This document shows positions 39,712 through 48,856 of a DNA stretch of 64,000 bases, piece by piece. The position numbers and the translations under genes are program-made. Each line of letters starts with the position of its first letter. Positions within the stretch are counted from its first letter, which is position 1. The notes beneath the pieces were generated by a model. It made no database searches, was not told the DNA's origin, and saw only the letters and a program-made list of their open reading frames with translations. Origin of the DNA: Paenibacillus amylolyticus (GTDB lineage: Bacteria > Bacillota > Bacilli > Paenibacillales > Paenibacillaceae); contig NZ_CP121451.1 of assembly GCF_029689945.1 (NCBI RefSeq), forward strand, positions 6,634,001 through 6,698,000, in the 5' to 3' direction.

Positions 39712-40833
39712 ATGAGTCGTGATAAAGGTCAAATTACCATCTGGTTATCGTTCTCCATCCTTTTGTTAAGTGCCGGACTCGTCTGCCATGTCTTGTCTGT
39801 TCCAGCGATACTTGAAGCGGGCGGCAGAGATGGATGGTTGTCTGTCGTAACCGCCGCTCCCTTGTTCATTTTGTTTCTGTGTATGATGTATATCATCATT
39901 CGACGGGTACGTGGTCAGCGATTAACGGATTGGATCACACGCGAGTTCGGAGCGATTCCTTCCTGGATCTTCAGGATCTCCGCTTCCATTCTGCTGCTCA
40001 CGCTTGGCACGCATACGCTGTATGAGACAACCAACTGGACCGTATCCACATATCTTCAGTTCACCCCTCCCTATGTTCTGGCTGGTGGTGGTGCACTCGT
40101 TGCAGCCTGGGCGGCGGCTAAAGGCATACGCTCCATTGCGATGACCTCCAGTCTCCTGCTGCCTTTTGTGATACTGCTTGGTTATTTTGTAATGTCCGCC
40201 AATATGAAATACAAAGACTACAGCCTACTATTTCCGATCATGGAGAACGGTATGGGTCCCGTATGGCGGGGTATGATCTACTCCTTGGCCGGGCTTATGG
40301 AAATCTGGATTCTATTGTTGTTCCAACATGAAGTCAAAGGCAAGATTCGTTGGTGGTACGTTCTGATCCTCGGCGTCTTTATGCTCAGTATGGCGATAGG
40401 GCCTACGATCGGAGCCATCGTGGAATTTGGTCCCGAAGAAGCGGCCAAACAACGAAACAGTCCCTATGAGCAATGGAAACTAGTGAATATTGGAAAGCTG
40501 CTGCAGCACGTAGATTTTCTATCCATTTATCAGTGGCTAAGTGGTTCCTTTGCAAGGATCGCCATATCCCTATATCTCATCGTGGATCTGCTGAATTTTC
40601 GCAGGCCGATGAAACGATATATCGCTATTCTCACCCTCACCGTTATCATGAGCTTCATGGCGATGCAATGGTGGCGCATTGATTACGTGGATTATTATGT
40701 GGACCATATTCAGTTCCCGGCCATGCTCGCCTATGTCTCCGTCGTTACAGTGATACTAACCATGGCTGCATTAATCCACAAAAAGGACAAGGAGGTTCCC
40801 GCTCATGCCGATCTCGATTCAGCCCAAGAATAA
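39712..40833 (+). CDS. Spore germination receptor subunit B (GerAB/GerKB-type permease)
   Basis: The 373-residue protein has about ten transmembrane helices across its whole length and belongs to the endospore germination permease family of the APC superfamily. It opens with ITIWLSFSILLLSAGLV and ends ...VVTVILTMAALIHKKDKEV. The start at 39712 has AAAGGAGG at -6; an upstream in-frame start is rejected. It sits in the spore inner membrane as the germinant-binding channel of a Ger receptor. It is first in a gerB-gerA-gerC operon, overlaps the A gene by 29 bp, and is divergent from the hydrolase operon. Expression in the forespore under sigma G is expected, but no clear sigma-G box was found. 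Confidence 0.92.
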   Translation: MSRDKGQITIWLSFSILLLSAGLVCHVLSVPAILEAGGRDGWLSVVTAAPLFILFLCMMYIIIRRVRGQRLTDWITREFGAIPSWIFRISASILLLTLGTHTLYETTNWTVSTYLQFTPPYVLAGGGALVAAWAAAKGIRSIAMTSSLLLPFVILLGYFVMSANMKYKDYSLLFPIMENGMGPVWRGMIYSLAGLMEIWILLLFQHEVKGKIRWWYVLILGVFMLSMAIGPTIGAIVEFGPEEAAKQRNSPYEQWKLVNIGKLLQHVDFLSIYQWLSGSFARIAISLYLIVDLLNFRRPMKRYIAILTLTVIMSFMAMQWWRIDYVDYYVDHIQFPAMLAYVSVVTVILTMAALIHKKDKEVPAHADLDSAQE

Positions 40834-42305
40834 TCCTGCCGTTGAACCCTTTCGAATGAACGAGCATAACCTCAACACCTTTTTTGCCGGATCTGATGAT
40901 GTCGTCATCAATAGTCATATGTTCGGAGAACCTCCGATGCAAGTCCTTATGACCTATTGCAGCGGTATGGTGGATAGTGAAGCGATCTACGATATTATTC
41001 TCCCGGAACTCAAACGAACGTATGAACACACCCGTTTTGTCCACACATCCGACATTGAAAAATCAACCAGCCTCCAGTGGACCCGGATGGATCTGCAGGA
41101 TCCGGCATTCGGCATTGAACTGATGTCTCTCCGTGTTTTTGAAGGTCATATGTTAATCTGTATTCCTTCCCTGCAAACCATGTGGAGTATTGACATATCC
41201 AATATGCCTACTCGAACACCGGAGGAATCGACCACCGAAGTTTCGATCCGCGGGGCAAGAGATGGATTCATTGAACCGCTTGCCGTCAATGTTGCCCTGA
41301 TTCGTACACGTCTGCGCACGAATCAGCTGGCTTGTAATATCGAACTGATCGGTTCACGTTCTGCAACCAAGGTGGCCCTAATGTATATCAAGGATATTGC
41401 CAATCCGGAGTTGATTGAAGATGTGCAGGATCGGTTGCGCAAGATTAAGACTGAACGCATCCTGACCGCCAATGAGCTGGAAGAATTGCTGTCCCCTTCG
41501 AAGATTACGTTGTTTCCCGTCACCCATTATACGGGCAGGCCTGACTTTGCTGCGGAATGTCTCCTGAATGGACGTTTTATCCTGATTGTTGACGGTAATC
41601 CCAGCGCCATTATTGGGCCAGTCAATCTGTTTCTTTTGCTCAAATCACCGGAGGATGCCAGCTTTCCCTTCTTGCCTGTCAACGTAGGGCGGATGCTGCG
41701 CTTTCTGGGTCTCATGATCACGGTGTTCCTGCCTGGCTTCTACATTGCGCTGACATCCTATCATATGGATCAGATCCCTTTCCCTTGGTCGCCACAATAT
41801 CGGTAGGTCGTATGGGATTGCCAATGGAATCGGGGGTTGAGATGTTTCTCATTATGCTGCTCATGGAGCTGTTCCGGGAAGCGGGGGTACGTTTGCCAAG
41901 TGCCATCGGCCAGACACTGACTGTTGTTGGAGGTTTGATCATCGGGGATTCCGCCATTCGAGCCGGCATGGTCTCTCCGCTCATGATTGTCATCATCGCA
42001 GTCACCGTCGTTGCTGGAGCAACCATTGTAAACCAGGTCATGACCAGCTCTGTGCTGATCCTGCGGTTCCTTTGTTTTGTTCTGGGGCATCTCTCGGCAT
42101 CTATGGGTTCATCCTGTCGTTGATTCTGTTCCTGATCTACCTGACCGATCTCAAATCCTTCGGCATTCCATATCTCACGCCACTAACGCCACTTCATTTC
42201 AAACAAGCGATAGCTTCATTATTCAAACTGCCAAAAGGGTTGGGGAAACGCAGACCTGTCTATCTGGAGACGCAAGAACCTCGCAAGAAAGGAAATGGAC
42301 TATGA
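40805..42305 (+). CDS. Spore germination receptor subunit A (two frameshifts)
   Basis: About 500 residues. The soluble N-terminal domain (to about 270) contains LIRTRLRTNQLACNIELIGSRS and VALMYIKDIANPELIEDV. It is followed by the GerA membrane region. The frame breaks at a C run at 41782-41784 (repair gives QIPFPLVATISVGRMGLP) and at a G run at 42084-42087 (repair gives CFVLGASLGIYGFILSL). MLLMELFREAGVRLPSAIGQ and VGGLIIGDSAIRAGMVSP are hallmark GerA helices. GGAGG lies 9 nt before the ATG. The stop overlaps the C-gene start as ATGA. Confidence 0.9.
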
Positions 42306-43464
42306 AACACTTGGTGCAGCGATGTTTGCTGGGTCTGTTAAGCCTCTTGATATGCGTGATGACCAGTGGATGCTGGAGTGCGTTTGAGATTCAACAGGTG
42401 GACTACGCCAAAGCCTTTGGCATTGATTATAAAGAGGGCATGTATCACTTGTATGTGCAAACACTGGATTTTGCAAGTGTCGCCAAAAGTGAAAGTTCTG
42501 CCAAAAGTGCAGATACGCCGCCTGTATGGGTCGGACATGCTGAAGGAAAAACTTTGAGTCTGGCGTTAAACGAACTGTTTCGTACGGCCCAATTACACAT
42601 GGCCTGGGGGCATGTGACCGCGATCGTATTGGCCGAAGGTGTGCTCACCAGCAAACATATCAAAGAAGTGTTTGATATGCTGGGACGTTTTCCAGAATCC
42701 CGCTATACCACCTGGGTGTATGGAACACGCGATCCCCTGGAGAAAATTCTGAGTGCAACGTCCATCTATAATATGTCGCCCTTGGACAGTATTCTTCACA
42801 ATCCGCTCCCCACGTACATGGAAGAGTCATTGTACCCGCCCGTGCTCAGCTTCCAGCTCATTGCTAAGCATAATGATCCGGCTACGACAACATATCTGCC
42901 GAGTATCTCATTGAACAATAACCAGTGGGCTGAGAATCAGAAGAAATATGAATTATTTCTGATTGAAGGGGCCTTTTTCGAAAAAACAGGCGTTGCCTTT
43001 GAATACTTCCCACGCAGTCAGCTTCCCGGTTATCACTGGCTCATCAAGGATATGCGGCGAGCCCCTTACTTGTCCAGAAGGATGGAACGATCTACGGGGC
43101 GCTCAGTGTAGGATTGCCCAAGATCAAAATCAAACCTGTCATTCAGGGTGAAGAGGTCAAGTTCAATATAGACGCCCAATACCTAACCGCCCTGTACGAA
43201 TATCTGGTGCCTACCTCTTATGAAGAGATGATTCAGATCAGTGAAGTGAAGTTGAGGGAGCAGATTATGCAGACCTATCGCCATGGCCTTGAGCGTGGTG
43301 TCGACATCTATGGTCTGCAAGAGAAGCTGTATCGCAAAAATCCGAAGCTCTGGCGCAAGTTATCCGACAATGGTACCAAGATGATGCTTACCGAAGACTC
43401 AATTCAGGATCTGAAAATCCACCTCACCATCCCCTATACAGGGAAATATAAAAGGAAAGTGTAG
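42302..43464 (+). CDS. Spore germination receptor subunit C, lipoprotein (one frameshift)
   Basis: About 388 residues. A lipoprotein signal peptide ends MTSGC (Cys about residue 23), followed by the GerC motif CWSAFEIQQVDYAKAFGIDY and a GerAC C-terminal domain (ALYEYLVPTSYEEMIQISEVKLREQI...DIYGLQEKLYRKNPKLW). The four-C run at 43062-43065 lacks one base; repair gives RRAPLLVQKDGTIYGALSVG. As the lipid-anchored subunit it is needed for receptor assembly on the spore inner membrane. It starts inside the A gene's stop codon and is followed by a strong terminator. Confidence 0.9.
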
Positions 43465-43474
43465 CAAAAACGCG

Positions 43475-43517
43475 AAAGGCCCCTTGCCCGTCTGGTACGA
43501 CGGATAAGGGGTCTTTG
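43475..43517 (+). terminator. Terminator of the germination operon
   Basis: The stem AAAGGCCCCTT.CCGTC / GACGG.AAGGGGTCTTT with a 6-nt loop ends in TTTGTG, 10 bp after the stop. It lies between convergent units and may work both ways. Confidence 0.85.
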
Positions 43518-43555
43518 TGTATATGATTTTGATTGGTATGCAGCTTGGATTTGGA

Positions 43556-44062
43556 TTATGTGGATCTCCTATGACTGCGAAGTTTCCTCTCCATAACCCA
43601 ACCTATCCCTATTGAGAAAGACAGGCCGAACAGCAGGATCGGAACATTGTAAAACAGGGTGTTCGTATACTGGTTCAACCAGCCAAACCGATACACTGCC
43701 GAGTTCGGATCATTCGTATATCCATTGAGTTGCATCCGTAGATCATTGATGATGTGTATTTCCAGAAAGACGGACAACACACACACTAGGAGAGCGATTA
43801 CGGGTACCGCGGTATGCATCTTCCCTCCCCATTGCTGACGCTGATCATACAACCACCATTTGGATAGATACACTGTCCAGATACATAGAATCAGAAAGGT
43901 CAGAAGAGATGGGGCTAACACCAGCAGGCCAAGGTTGCCATTACCAGACACCCCTCTACCCGGTTCATGCTGGAAGGTTAGCCCACGTACAGCGCCAATC
44001 ATGAGTACGTTCCAGATGAGGAAGATGAGGTATCGCTTGTTGATCCTTCTTAGGTAATTCAT
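43556..44062 (-). CDS. Uncharacterised four-helix membrane protein of the lipase operon
   Basis: A 168-residue protein with four predicted transmembrane helices (YLIFLIWNVLMIGAVRGL, LLVLAPSLLTFLILCIWTVY, AVPVIALLVCVLSVFLEIHI, NVPILLFGLSFSIGIGWVM) and a basic C-terminus. The family is not recognised. AGGAGG precedes the ATG. It is the last gene of a five-gene operon headed by a lipase effector, 10 bp after the exported protein gene. This position makes it a candidate immunity or accessory membrane factor, by inference from context only. Confidence 0.72.
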   Translation of the reverse strand: MNYLRRINKRYLIFLIWNVLMIGAVRGLTFQHEPGRGVSGNGNLGLLVLAPSLLTFLILCIWTVYLSKWWLYDQRQQWGGKMHTAVPVIALLVCVLSVFLEIHIINDLRMQLNGYTNDPNSAVYRFGWLNQYTNTLFYNVPILLFGLSFSIGIGWVMERKLRSHRRST

Positions 44063-44072
44063 ATGTTACCTC

Positions 44073-44651
44073 CTAATCTTCGCTATCGAGAGATGAGTAG
44101 ATGATGTGACCTTGGTCGTCCAATCCTTTGATATCCCATATCATCTCATGAATCGGCTGCTGGATTACCGCATACCACAACCTGCGGCTGGATTGATCAG
44201 AAAATTCAACGATTGCCGCTTCCACCTGTGCAGATGCCGGATTTGGATCGTAACGAATATGTACCTGGGTTATGTCAGCATCGTGGAGATAACCGTATAG
44301 AATATAGATCATTTTGCCTTTAGACTTCTGGTATCCTGATATCTGAGAAGAAAGCGGCTCGGATGGATTATCATGCAGACCACCGCCTATGTTGGTCAGT
44401 TCGGAGTACCACATTTTTTGCTGGATCAAAGCAGGAGTCACGTTATTCGTAGTGAGATCTTGATATAAGACCAATTGTGTTCGCGGTTCAAAAGTTGTAA
44501 TTAACTTCACCTGTTCTGGGAGAATACCTTGCTCACTTAAGATGGTATCGATGTCCTGCGGACCACAAGCGCGTATCAAAAACAACATTCCAGCGAGCAA
44601 TACAAAAAACCTCACGAACGTTCTCCTTTTCCAATGACGAGTCATACGCAT
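44073..44651 (-). CDS. Exported or membrane-anchored protein of the lipase operon, function unknown
   Basis: A 192-residue protein with a basic N-terminus and a single hydrophobic segment (FVRFFVLLAGMLFLIRAC). The Cys directly after it could be a non-canonical lipobox. The outer domain is predicted beta-rich (QLVLYQDLTTNNVTPALIQQ, GKMIYILYGYLHDADITQVHIRYD, EAAIVEFSDQSSRRLWYAVI). No family is recognised. It would face the outside of the membrane, the compartment where immunity against a secreted lipase is expected. It sits between two multi-helix membrane protein genes in the operon. Confidence 0.7.
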   Translation of the reverse strand: MRMTRHWKRRTFVRFFVLLAGMLFLIRACGPQDIDTILSEQGILPEQVKLITTFEPRTQLVLYQDLTTNNVTPALIQQKMWYSELTNIGGGLHDNPSEPLSSQISGYQKSKGKMIYILYGYLHDADITQVHIRYDPNPASAQVEAAIVEFSDQSSRRLWYAVIQQPIHEMIWDIKGLDDQGHIIYSSLDSED

Positions 44652-44726
44652 ATCTCTCTGTACACCTTCTTTACTACAATCAATTCATAAAATAACGGCA
44701 ATGGCCGGCCTACGCTCAGCTAGCTT

Positions 44727-45092
44727 TTACTTCTTATAATAATCCATTACCCGCAACCGCGTAGTCAGGATCAACGTCTGAGGAATAAGCACGAAGATAA
44801 TGTACATCAGTACAATCAACCATAGATGTGCCGCAAAATGTTCTGCGCCGAACGATGGTTTCGGAAGTTCAATCCAATACCACCATGACGGGATGGCAAT
44901 TAACCATGTCAGTCCCGTCGAGAGGAACATATCTTTCACACTGCTCCACAGAAAGCAGAACAACGCGACGAACAAAATGGGACCTGTCCAAGAATCCAAT
45001 ATCGGGCCCCAGCTCTGAAAGACAAAGATAATGGCAGGATATAGAAGGTTGATGGTACAGCGCCAAATCGAATTGTTATAGATATACATCAT
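44727..45092 (-). CDS. Small membrane protein of the lipase operon
   Basis: About 121 residues with three to four hydrophobic helices (LLYPAIIFVFQSWGPIL, GPILFVALFCFLWSSV, LTWLIAIPSWWYWIEL, LWLIVLMYIIFVLIPQTLIL). The family is not recognised. Start choice is uncertain: GGGAGG lies just before two adjacent ATGs at 45092 and 45089, while the frame is open back to a TTG at 45119 that touches the stop of the WXG gene. The close spacing shows co-transcription with the WXG100 and lipase genes. Confidence 0.65.
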   Translation of the reverse strand: MMYIYNNSIWRCTINLLYPAIIFVFQSWGPILDSWTGPILFVALFCFLWSSVKDMFLSTGLTWLIAIPSWWYWIELPKPSFGAEHFAAHLWLIVLMYIIFVLIPQTLILTTRLRVMDYYKK

Positions 45093-45119
45093 TCCTCCCA
45101 TCTCGGAAAATACGGACAA

Positions 45120-45413
45120 TTAATAAGGATTCCGAGCTTTGCGTCGATCTTCGCGGTCGGCTTCTTCCATCTTCCTTATATATTGTTTTAATTGTTCTTT
45201 GTGTGCTTCTAGCTCTGCCAATTTGGATGAAGTTCCTTCAAGAAACGCTGACATTTTTGCAGACAACTGTACTGCAGACTCTCCCTTCCAATCTTGCAGT
45301 TTTCCATATATGTTTCGCATCTGCTGTTCCTGTTGAATCAAGCGTTGCTGCAACTGTTCACACTGCTGGATCGCTCTTCTCAAATCCGACAGAGAGACAG
45401 ATATTCTTCCCAT
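45120..45413 (-). CDS. WXG100-family small helical protein (ESAT-6/YukE-like)
   Basis: 97 residues, almost wholly helical. The central WKG (residues 42-44, in LQDWKGESAVQLSAKM) is the WXG turn between two long amphipathic helices. The second helix is extended and highly charged (LAELEAHKEQLKQYIRKMEEADREDRRKA). Length and layout fit the WXG100 superfamily of type VII secretion substrates and helper proteins. AGGAGGTG precedes the ATG. It lies 32 bp behind the lipase gene, so it may be the partner that dimerises with the lipase C-terminal WXG-like domain. The secretion machinery itself is not in this window. Confidence 0.8.
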   Translation of the reverse strand: MGRISVSLSDLRRAIQQCEQLQQRLIQQEQQMRNIYGKLQDWKGESAVQLSAKMSAFLEGTSSKLAELEAHKEQLKQYIRKMEEADREDRRKARNPY

Positions 45414-45445
45414 ATGTACACCTCCTGTAGTTCCTTGTAGCTAAA

Positions 45446-46891
45446 CTATTCTCGATCTGCCAAAACAAAATCCTGTCTTTTCCGTTCGATATAATCTGCG
45501 ATCTCTGTAATGGATTCTTGGTACCACCGATTAATCCGCTCCAACGTTGCTGTAGCATCGTAGGCAATGGGTGTAAAGGACTGGCTCTCACTTGTTGATA
45601 TATGCGCTTGGAACATCTGGATTGAAGAGCGCGCATCATTGGCAAAGCCATGCAGACTTTCCCGCATCTGTCTGGATGCATGTCCAAGCTCCTCAGGTGT
45701 TAGTTGAATAGTGCTCCCATGTTGGTCGCCAACATAGTACGCCGAGTTCTGTCTATTCATAGCGACTGAGCTGATTCCTAGTACTGTTGCAGCAAGTTGG
45801 CCGAAACCTCCCATAGCAGAACCATGCTTCTCAACAAACGTATTCATCGCTTCCTTAAACTCTTCTCTTGCCTTCATCATCTCTGAATAATTCTCTACTC
45901 TAGGCTGACCGTCCACACGTTGACCATCTATCGTATACAATGTATTACTTATGTTCCCTTTCGCATCGAATGTAAAATGATCCATACTATGTGTTCTCTG
46001 TCCGACTAGCATGGAATCCAAAAACTTAGATAGTACACTCTGTTCTCCGGATATAGATGGGACACGAATAAATTCAAACGACCACTTGTTACCGAACAAT
46101 CTTTGTTCCCACCACGTCTCCCGAGGTATCGGTAAGAACATGGGGATGGTTTCATAGCGATTAGCATCTTCAAAAGTCGAATTGATATAATAAGTTGCAC
46201 CGACATGCTGCTCAGCATTCTTCACACCAGAACCCACAGAATCCCCTGGATGGACATAGGCCACATTCGTTTTCAGATAATCTCCGTTCCGCACCTTCTC
46301 TTGCAAATCATCAGGAAGTAAATGTACAATACTTGGCGGATTATAACTCGCTGACGATACTCCATTACGAATCGCGACATATTCAGCCTGAGCACCTCCC
46401 AACGAGTGTCCAGTCGTTGAGATATCAGCTTCCGGGTACTCCTCCTTCACTTTATCAAAGAGGTTCAGTGCCTGAATAAATTGATTATTCTGATACCTAG
46501 ATTCAGCTTCAATGAAAGGCATCTGTTTATGCAGAGGTAGCGACGCAATCTCTTCCTTATACTGCTCCATATAATTGTGAGTTTCCTCCAAATTCTTGGT
46601 TCGGTTACCCACAACATCATTTAAATCAGTCTCCCAATCTGTTATTACACTCCATTTGGGACGATCAGGGGGTTCAGTTCCCCGATAACCAATAATAACT
46701 TGATTATTATCCTCATTGTAAAACACTGTAGCATCAAATCCTGAACCATTTGTATCGTGAAGCATGGCGCCCTTCGGTTCAACTATTGTCCAACCTGGAA
46801 GATTTTCATTTTTATATCCGGATGATGGTAAATCTCGTTTGTATACCTCATCAGCAATGGTCCAATAGGTCTTATCATTTATGTATGTCAT
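45446..46891 (-). CDS. Class 3 lipase with C-terminal WXG100-like domain (putative type VII secretion effector)
   Basis: A 481-residue protein. Residues 1-310 form an alpha/beta-hydrolase lipase domain with GYRGTEPP, the nucleophile elbow TTGHSLGGAQAEY (Ser163), Asp217 in HPGDSVG and a candidate His (301 or 305) in THSMDHF. A hydrophobic segment (GGFGQLAATVLGISSVAM, 361-378) follows. A C-terminal helical domain (393-481) opens STIQLTPEELGHASRQM, almost the same as the N-terminus of the WXG-EndoU toxin at 60.4-61.5 kb (STIKVTPEQLLHVSRQI). There is no Sec signal. The reversed order, catalytic domain first and targeting domain last, recalls the staphylococcal T7SS lipase TslA. It would attack membrane lipids of competitors. 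AAGGTGGGG precedes the start. Confidence 0.84.
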   Translation of the reverse strand: MTYINDKTYWTIADEVYKRDLPSSGYKNENLPGWTIVEPKGAMLHDTNGSGFDATVFYNEDNNQVIIGYRGTEPPDRPKWSVITDWETDLNDVVGNRTKNLEETHNYMEQYKEEIASLPLHKQMPFIEAESRYQNNQFIQALNLFDKVKEEYPEADISTTGHSLGGAQAEYVAIRNGVSSASYNPPSIVHLLPDDLQEKVRNGDYLKTNVAYVHPGDSVGSGVKNAEQHVGATYYINSTFEDANRYETIPMFLPIPRETWWEQRLFGNKWSFEFIRVPSISGEQSVLSKFLDSMLVGQRTHSMDHFTFDAKGNISNTLYTIDGQRVDGQPRVENYSEMMKAREEFKEAMNTFVEKHGSAMGGFGQLAATVLGISSVAMNRQNSAYYVGDQHGSTIQLTPEELGHASRQMRESLHGFANDARSSIQMFQAHISTSESQSFTPIAYDATATLERINRWYQESITEIADYIERKRQDFVLADRE

Positions 46892-46971
46892 GATACCCCA
46901 CCTTGTCTATTACATTAATTTATATTAAAGTGTGCTTAGAGTTTATTTCCATAAAAGGAGAATTAACGCTT

Positions 46972-47316
46972 ATGCGAATAAAACCTGCAGCTCTGACCTT
47001 ACTTATTTTTCTATTCTTATTAGGAGGATGTTCAAGTATGTCTACCTCAGATAAACAAAATATTGTAGAAACAGCTACACCAATAAGTGTTGAGTACATA
47101 AAGAAATACTATAATGCGGACTTTATTGTAACGAGTCACGATATTGATGATCCTTCCATTCATTCACGACTATATCTATACGGTCATATAACGGGACATG
47201 AGGATGAACGTATCACCGTTTCCTATAACTACGACTCACAGGAAGTTATCAGTGTAGAAGGACCTGGCTGGTTTATCGATAGTCGAAACCCGAAAAAGGA
47301 AGTACCTTCCTCCTGA
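46972..47316 (+). CDS. Small lipoprotein divergent from the lipase (candidate immunity protein)
   Basis: A 114-residue protein. The lipoprotein signal peptide has lipobox LLGGC (Cys about residue 21), followed by a compact domain of about 90 residues (TPISVEYIKKYYNADFIVTSHDID, SRLYLYGHITGHEDERITVSYNYDSQ). AAAAGGAG lies 11 nt before the ATG at 46972; the longer upstream frame has no ribosome binding site. I do not recognise the family with confidence. It starts 80 bp from the lipase gene on the opposite strand and would sit on the outer membrane face. Lipoproteins play the immunity role for the known T7SS lipase TslA. The immunity role here is inference. Confidence 0.72.
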   Translation: MRIKPAALTLLIFLFLLGGCSSMSTSDKQNIVETATPISVEYIKKYYNADFIVTSHDIDDPSIHSRLYLYGHITGHEDERITVSYNYDSQEVISVEGPGWFIDSRNPKKEVPSS

Positions 47317-47673
47317 GAAAAAACTGCAAAGTAATACATCAATTTTTATGTTTCATTAGGAATGACTTGGACCAAATGTCCAGGTCTCTTTTTTTTCAGT
47401 TGTTAGGCGTAGTTTATTTGTAACAATTTACCTGTATTTATATTCATTCATTATAAATCAATATCTGTACACCCGAAAACAGATGTCTGCAAAAATAAGC
47501 AGAAAGTCTGTAATTTCAGTTTGAATAACGAAATAATATTGAATCCATCTAGGCCGTTTTGACCAGATAAACCACTGATATGCTTAATTATGGCAGAGAA
47601 ATGAAGAAAACAAGCATGATTTTGGATATTATTGCTCATACTACCTTCAGGAACTTATTGAAGGAGTGACAGT
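47317..47673 (+). other. Intergenic region with terminator only
   Basis: Apart from the terminator at 47364-47397 this 357-bp AT-rich stretch shows no gene, repeat or recognisable regulatory motif. It presumably holds the promoter of the next lipoprotein gene. Confidence 0.6.
47364..47397 (+). terminator. Terminator of the small lipoprotein gene
   Basis: The stem GACTTGGAC / GTCCAGGTC with a 5-nt loop is followed by TCTTTTTTTT. Confidence 0.85.
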
Positions 47674-48246
47674 ATGAGTTTAAAAAGGTTCATCGCCGTT
47701 GGAACTGTGTTAACCTGCTCAACTCTGTTATGGGGCTGTGGCAATGGTACCGCGAATAATGCTTCCCAGCAACAGAATGATACCGTTCGCTCGGAGAGTT
47801 GGAGCGATCCCAAACGTCTGGAAGCTTCCCATCTGGAGGCGCTTGAGCGTATGGAGAAAGATCATATCCACCGGATGGTTTCACTTAGTGCAAGTACAGA
47901 TGGAGATAAAGTCATGACCACGCTTGAACGGTCGAGCCAAAAGCTGGAGGAGATGAGACCACTCGCTGAAATGCTCCAGCATGAGGGACATCCCGCTTTA
48001 TTACAACGAATTCAGGATATGTCAGGTGATATCCAAGGTTCCAAATCGGTCATTGCCGAGATGAAGAAATTGCCTCAGGATGGCAAGATTAAGATTCAAT
48101 CCGAGAATTCCGATTCCTTGCATCACATCAGCAGTTTCCGGGATTACCACCAGTACATTCAGGGAAACGTACAATCTTTGAACAAGATACTCCTGAGTTG
48201 CACTAAACAGTATCAGTTCTGTTTGCCAAGTGTCTCATCCTTGTAA
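47674..48246 (+). CDS. Uncharacterised helical lipoprotein
   Basis: A 190-residue protein. Its signal peptide ends LLWGC (Cys about residue 22), followed by a polar linker and an all-helical domain rich in Glu, Met and His (LEASHLEALERMEKDHIHRM, SQKLEEMRPLAEMLQHEG, DIQGSKSVIAEMKKLPQDGK). AAGGAG lies upstream of the ATG. No domain is recognised; the fold could be a four-helix bundle. It stands alone on the plus strand and its relation to the lipase locus is unclear. Confidence 0.75.
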   Translation: MSLKRFIAVGTVLTCSTLLWGCGNGTANNASQQQNDTVRSESWSDPKRLEASHLEALERMEKDHIHRMVSLSASTDGDKVMTTLERSSQKLEEMRPLAEMLQHEGHPALLQRIQDMSGDIQGSKSVIAEMKKLPQDGKIKIQSENSDSLHHISSFRDYHQYIQGNVQSLNKILLSCTKQYQFCLPSVSSL

Positions 48247-48294
48247 AAAAGAATGGCTCTTTTGTCAAATCAGTTGCACTTCGTTACATGCCAC

Positions 48295-48345
48295 AGGTTA
48301 GACAGTGACGAGTAAGCCTGATCAACTCCCCTCACGGTCTAACCT
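48295..48345. terminator. Inverted repeat between convergent genes
   Basis: A perfect 9-bp outer stem (AGGTTAGAC / GTCTAACCT) with an additional GTGA/TCAC pairing inside lies between the lipoprotein gene and the convergent small membrane protein gene. It lacks a U-tract, so its terminator role is tentative. Confidence 0.4.
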
Positions 48346-48355
48346 CAATTCTTTG

Positions 48356-48634
48356 CTACTCACTCGCACCCAGATACGTCAGTAGCGCCGCCAGCGTCGT
48401 CACAATAAAGATGTGCATCCATACATTGGCCGCTCCATACGACATGTTGAAAAACCCCAAATAGCTAAAAGAATCGCCTCCGTAACTACCCATTTGGAAT
48501 AGGAGCAGCATACACAGCAAAATACTGAATACGACCACGGTCAGCGCTCCAGCTTTCAACCTTCTATCCTCATCCATTCGAAAAATCAACAAAACACCGA
48601 ATACGAGCGCAATCAAAAACACAATAAATAACAT
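48356..48634 (-). CDS. Small three-helix membrane protein
   Basis: 92 residues with three hydrophobic helices (MLFIVFLIALVFGVLLIF, AGALTVVVFSILLCMLLLF, VWMHIFIVTTLAALLTYLG) separated by short polar loops. The family is not recognised. AAGGAGAG lies about 11 nt before the ATG. Two possible very small genes lie upstream on the same strand and may be co-transcribed. Function is unknown. Confidence 0.62.
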   Translation of the reverse strand: MLFIVFLIALVFGVLLIFRMDEDRRLKAGALTVVVFSILLCMLLLFQMGSYGGDSFSYLGFFNMSYGAANVWMHIFIVTTLAALLTYLGASE

Positions 48635-48670
48635 ACAGAATTGATCTCTCCTTATCTCTCTAGTTGTCCA

Positions 48671-48841
48671 CTACTCTACCCATAGAGATACCCAGATGAA
48701 CATCGTAAATAACAAGACGGGCACAAGAGTACTTGTGGTTAAGATAATCCAGAGTTGTGCGGGCTTTATGCTTTGGCAGTATGCATCAACTTTGCTCATC
48801 CGATTTTTGCGCCACTTGGCGAACCTGAGCTGTCTGATCAT
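48671..48841 (-). CDS. Possible small single-pass membrane protein (56 aa)
   Basis: It reads MIRQLRFAKWRKNRMSK at a basic N-terminus, followed by a hydrophobic helix WIILTTSTLVPVLLFTMFIW and a short acidic tail. That layout is plausible for a real membrane protein with a cytoplasmic N-terminus. It has no clear ribosome binding site. It lies 15 bp after, and in frame with, the 31-codon ORF at 48857-48952, so translational coupling or a single interrupted gene is possible. Low confidence. Confidence 0.4.
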   Translation of the reverse strand: MIRQLRFAKWRKNRMSKVDAYCQSIKPAQLWIILTTSTLVPVLLFTMFIWVSLWVE

Positions 48842-48856
48842 CCGATTCAGGACGGT

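Noticed and set aside
41785..42305. Separate small membrane genes after the germination A gene
   Set aside because: Their products are the membrane helices of GerA itself, reached through two single-base frame breaks.
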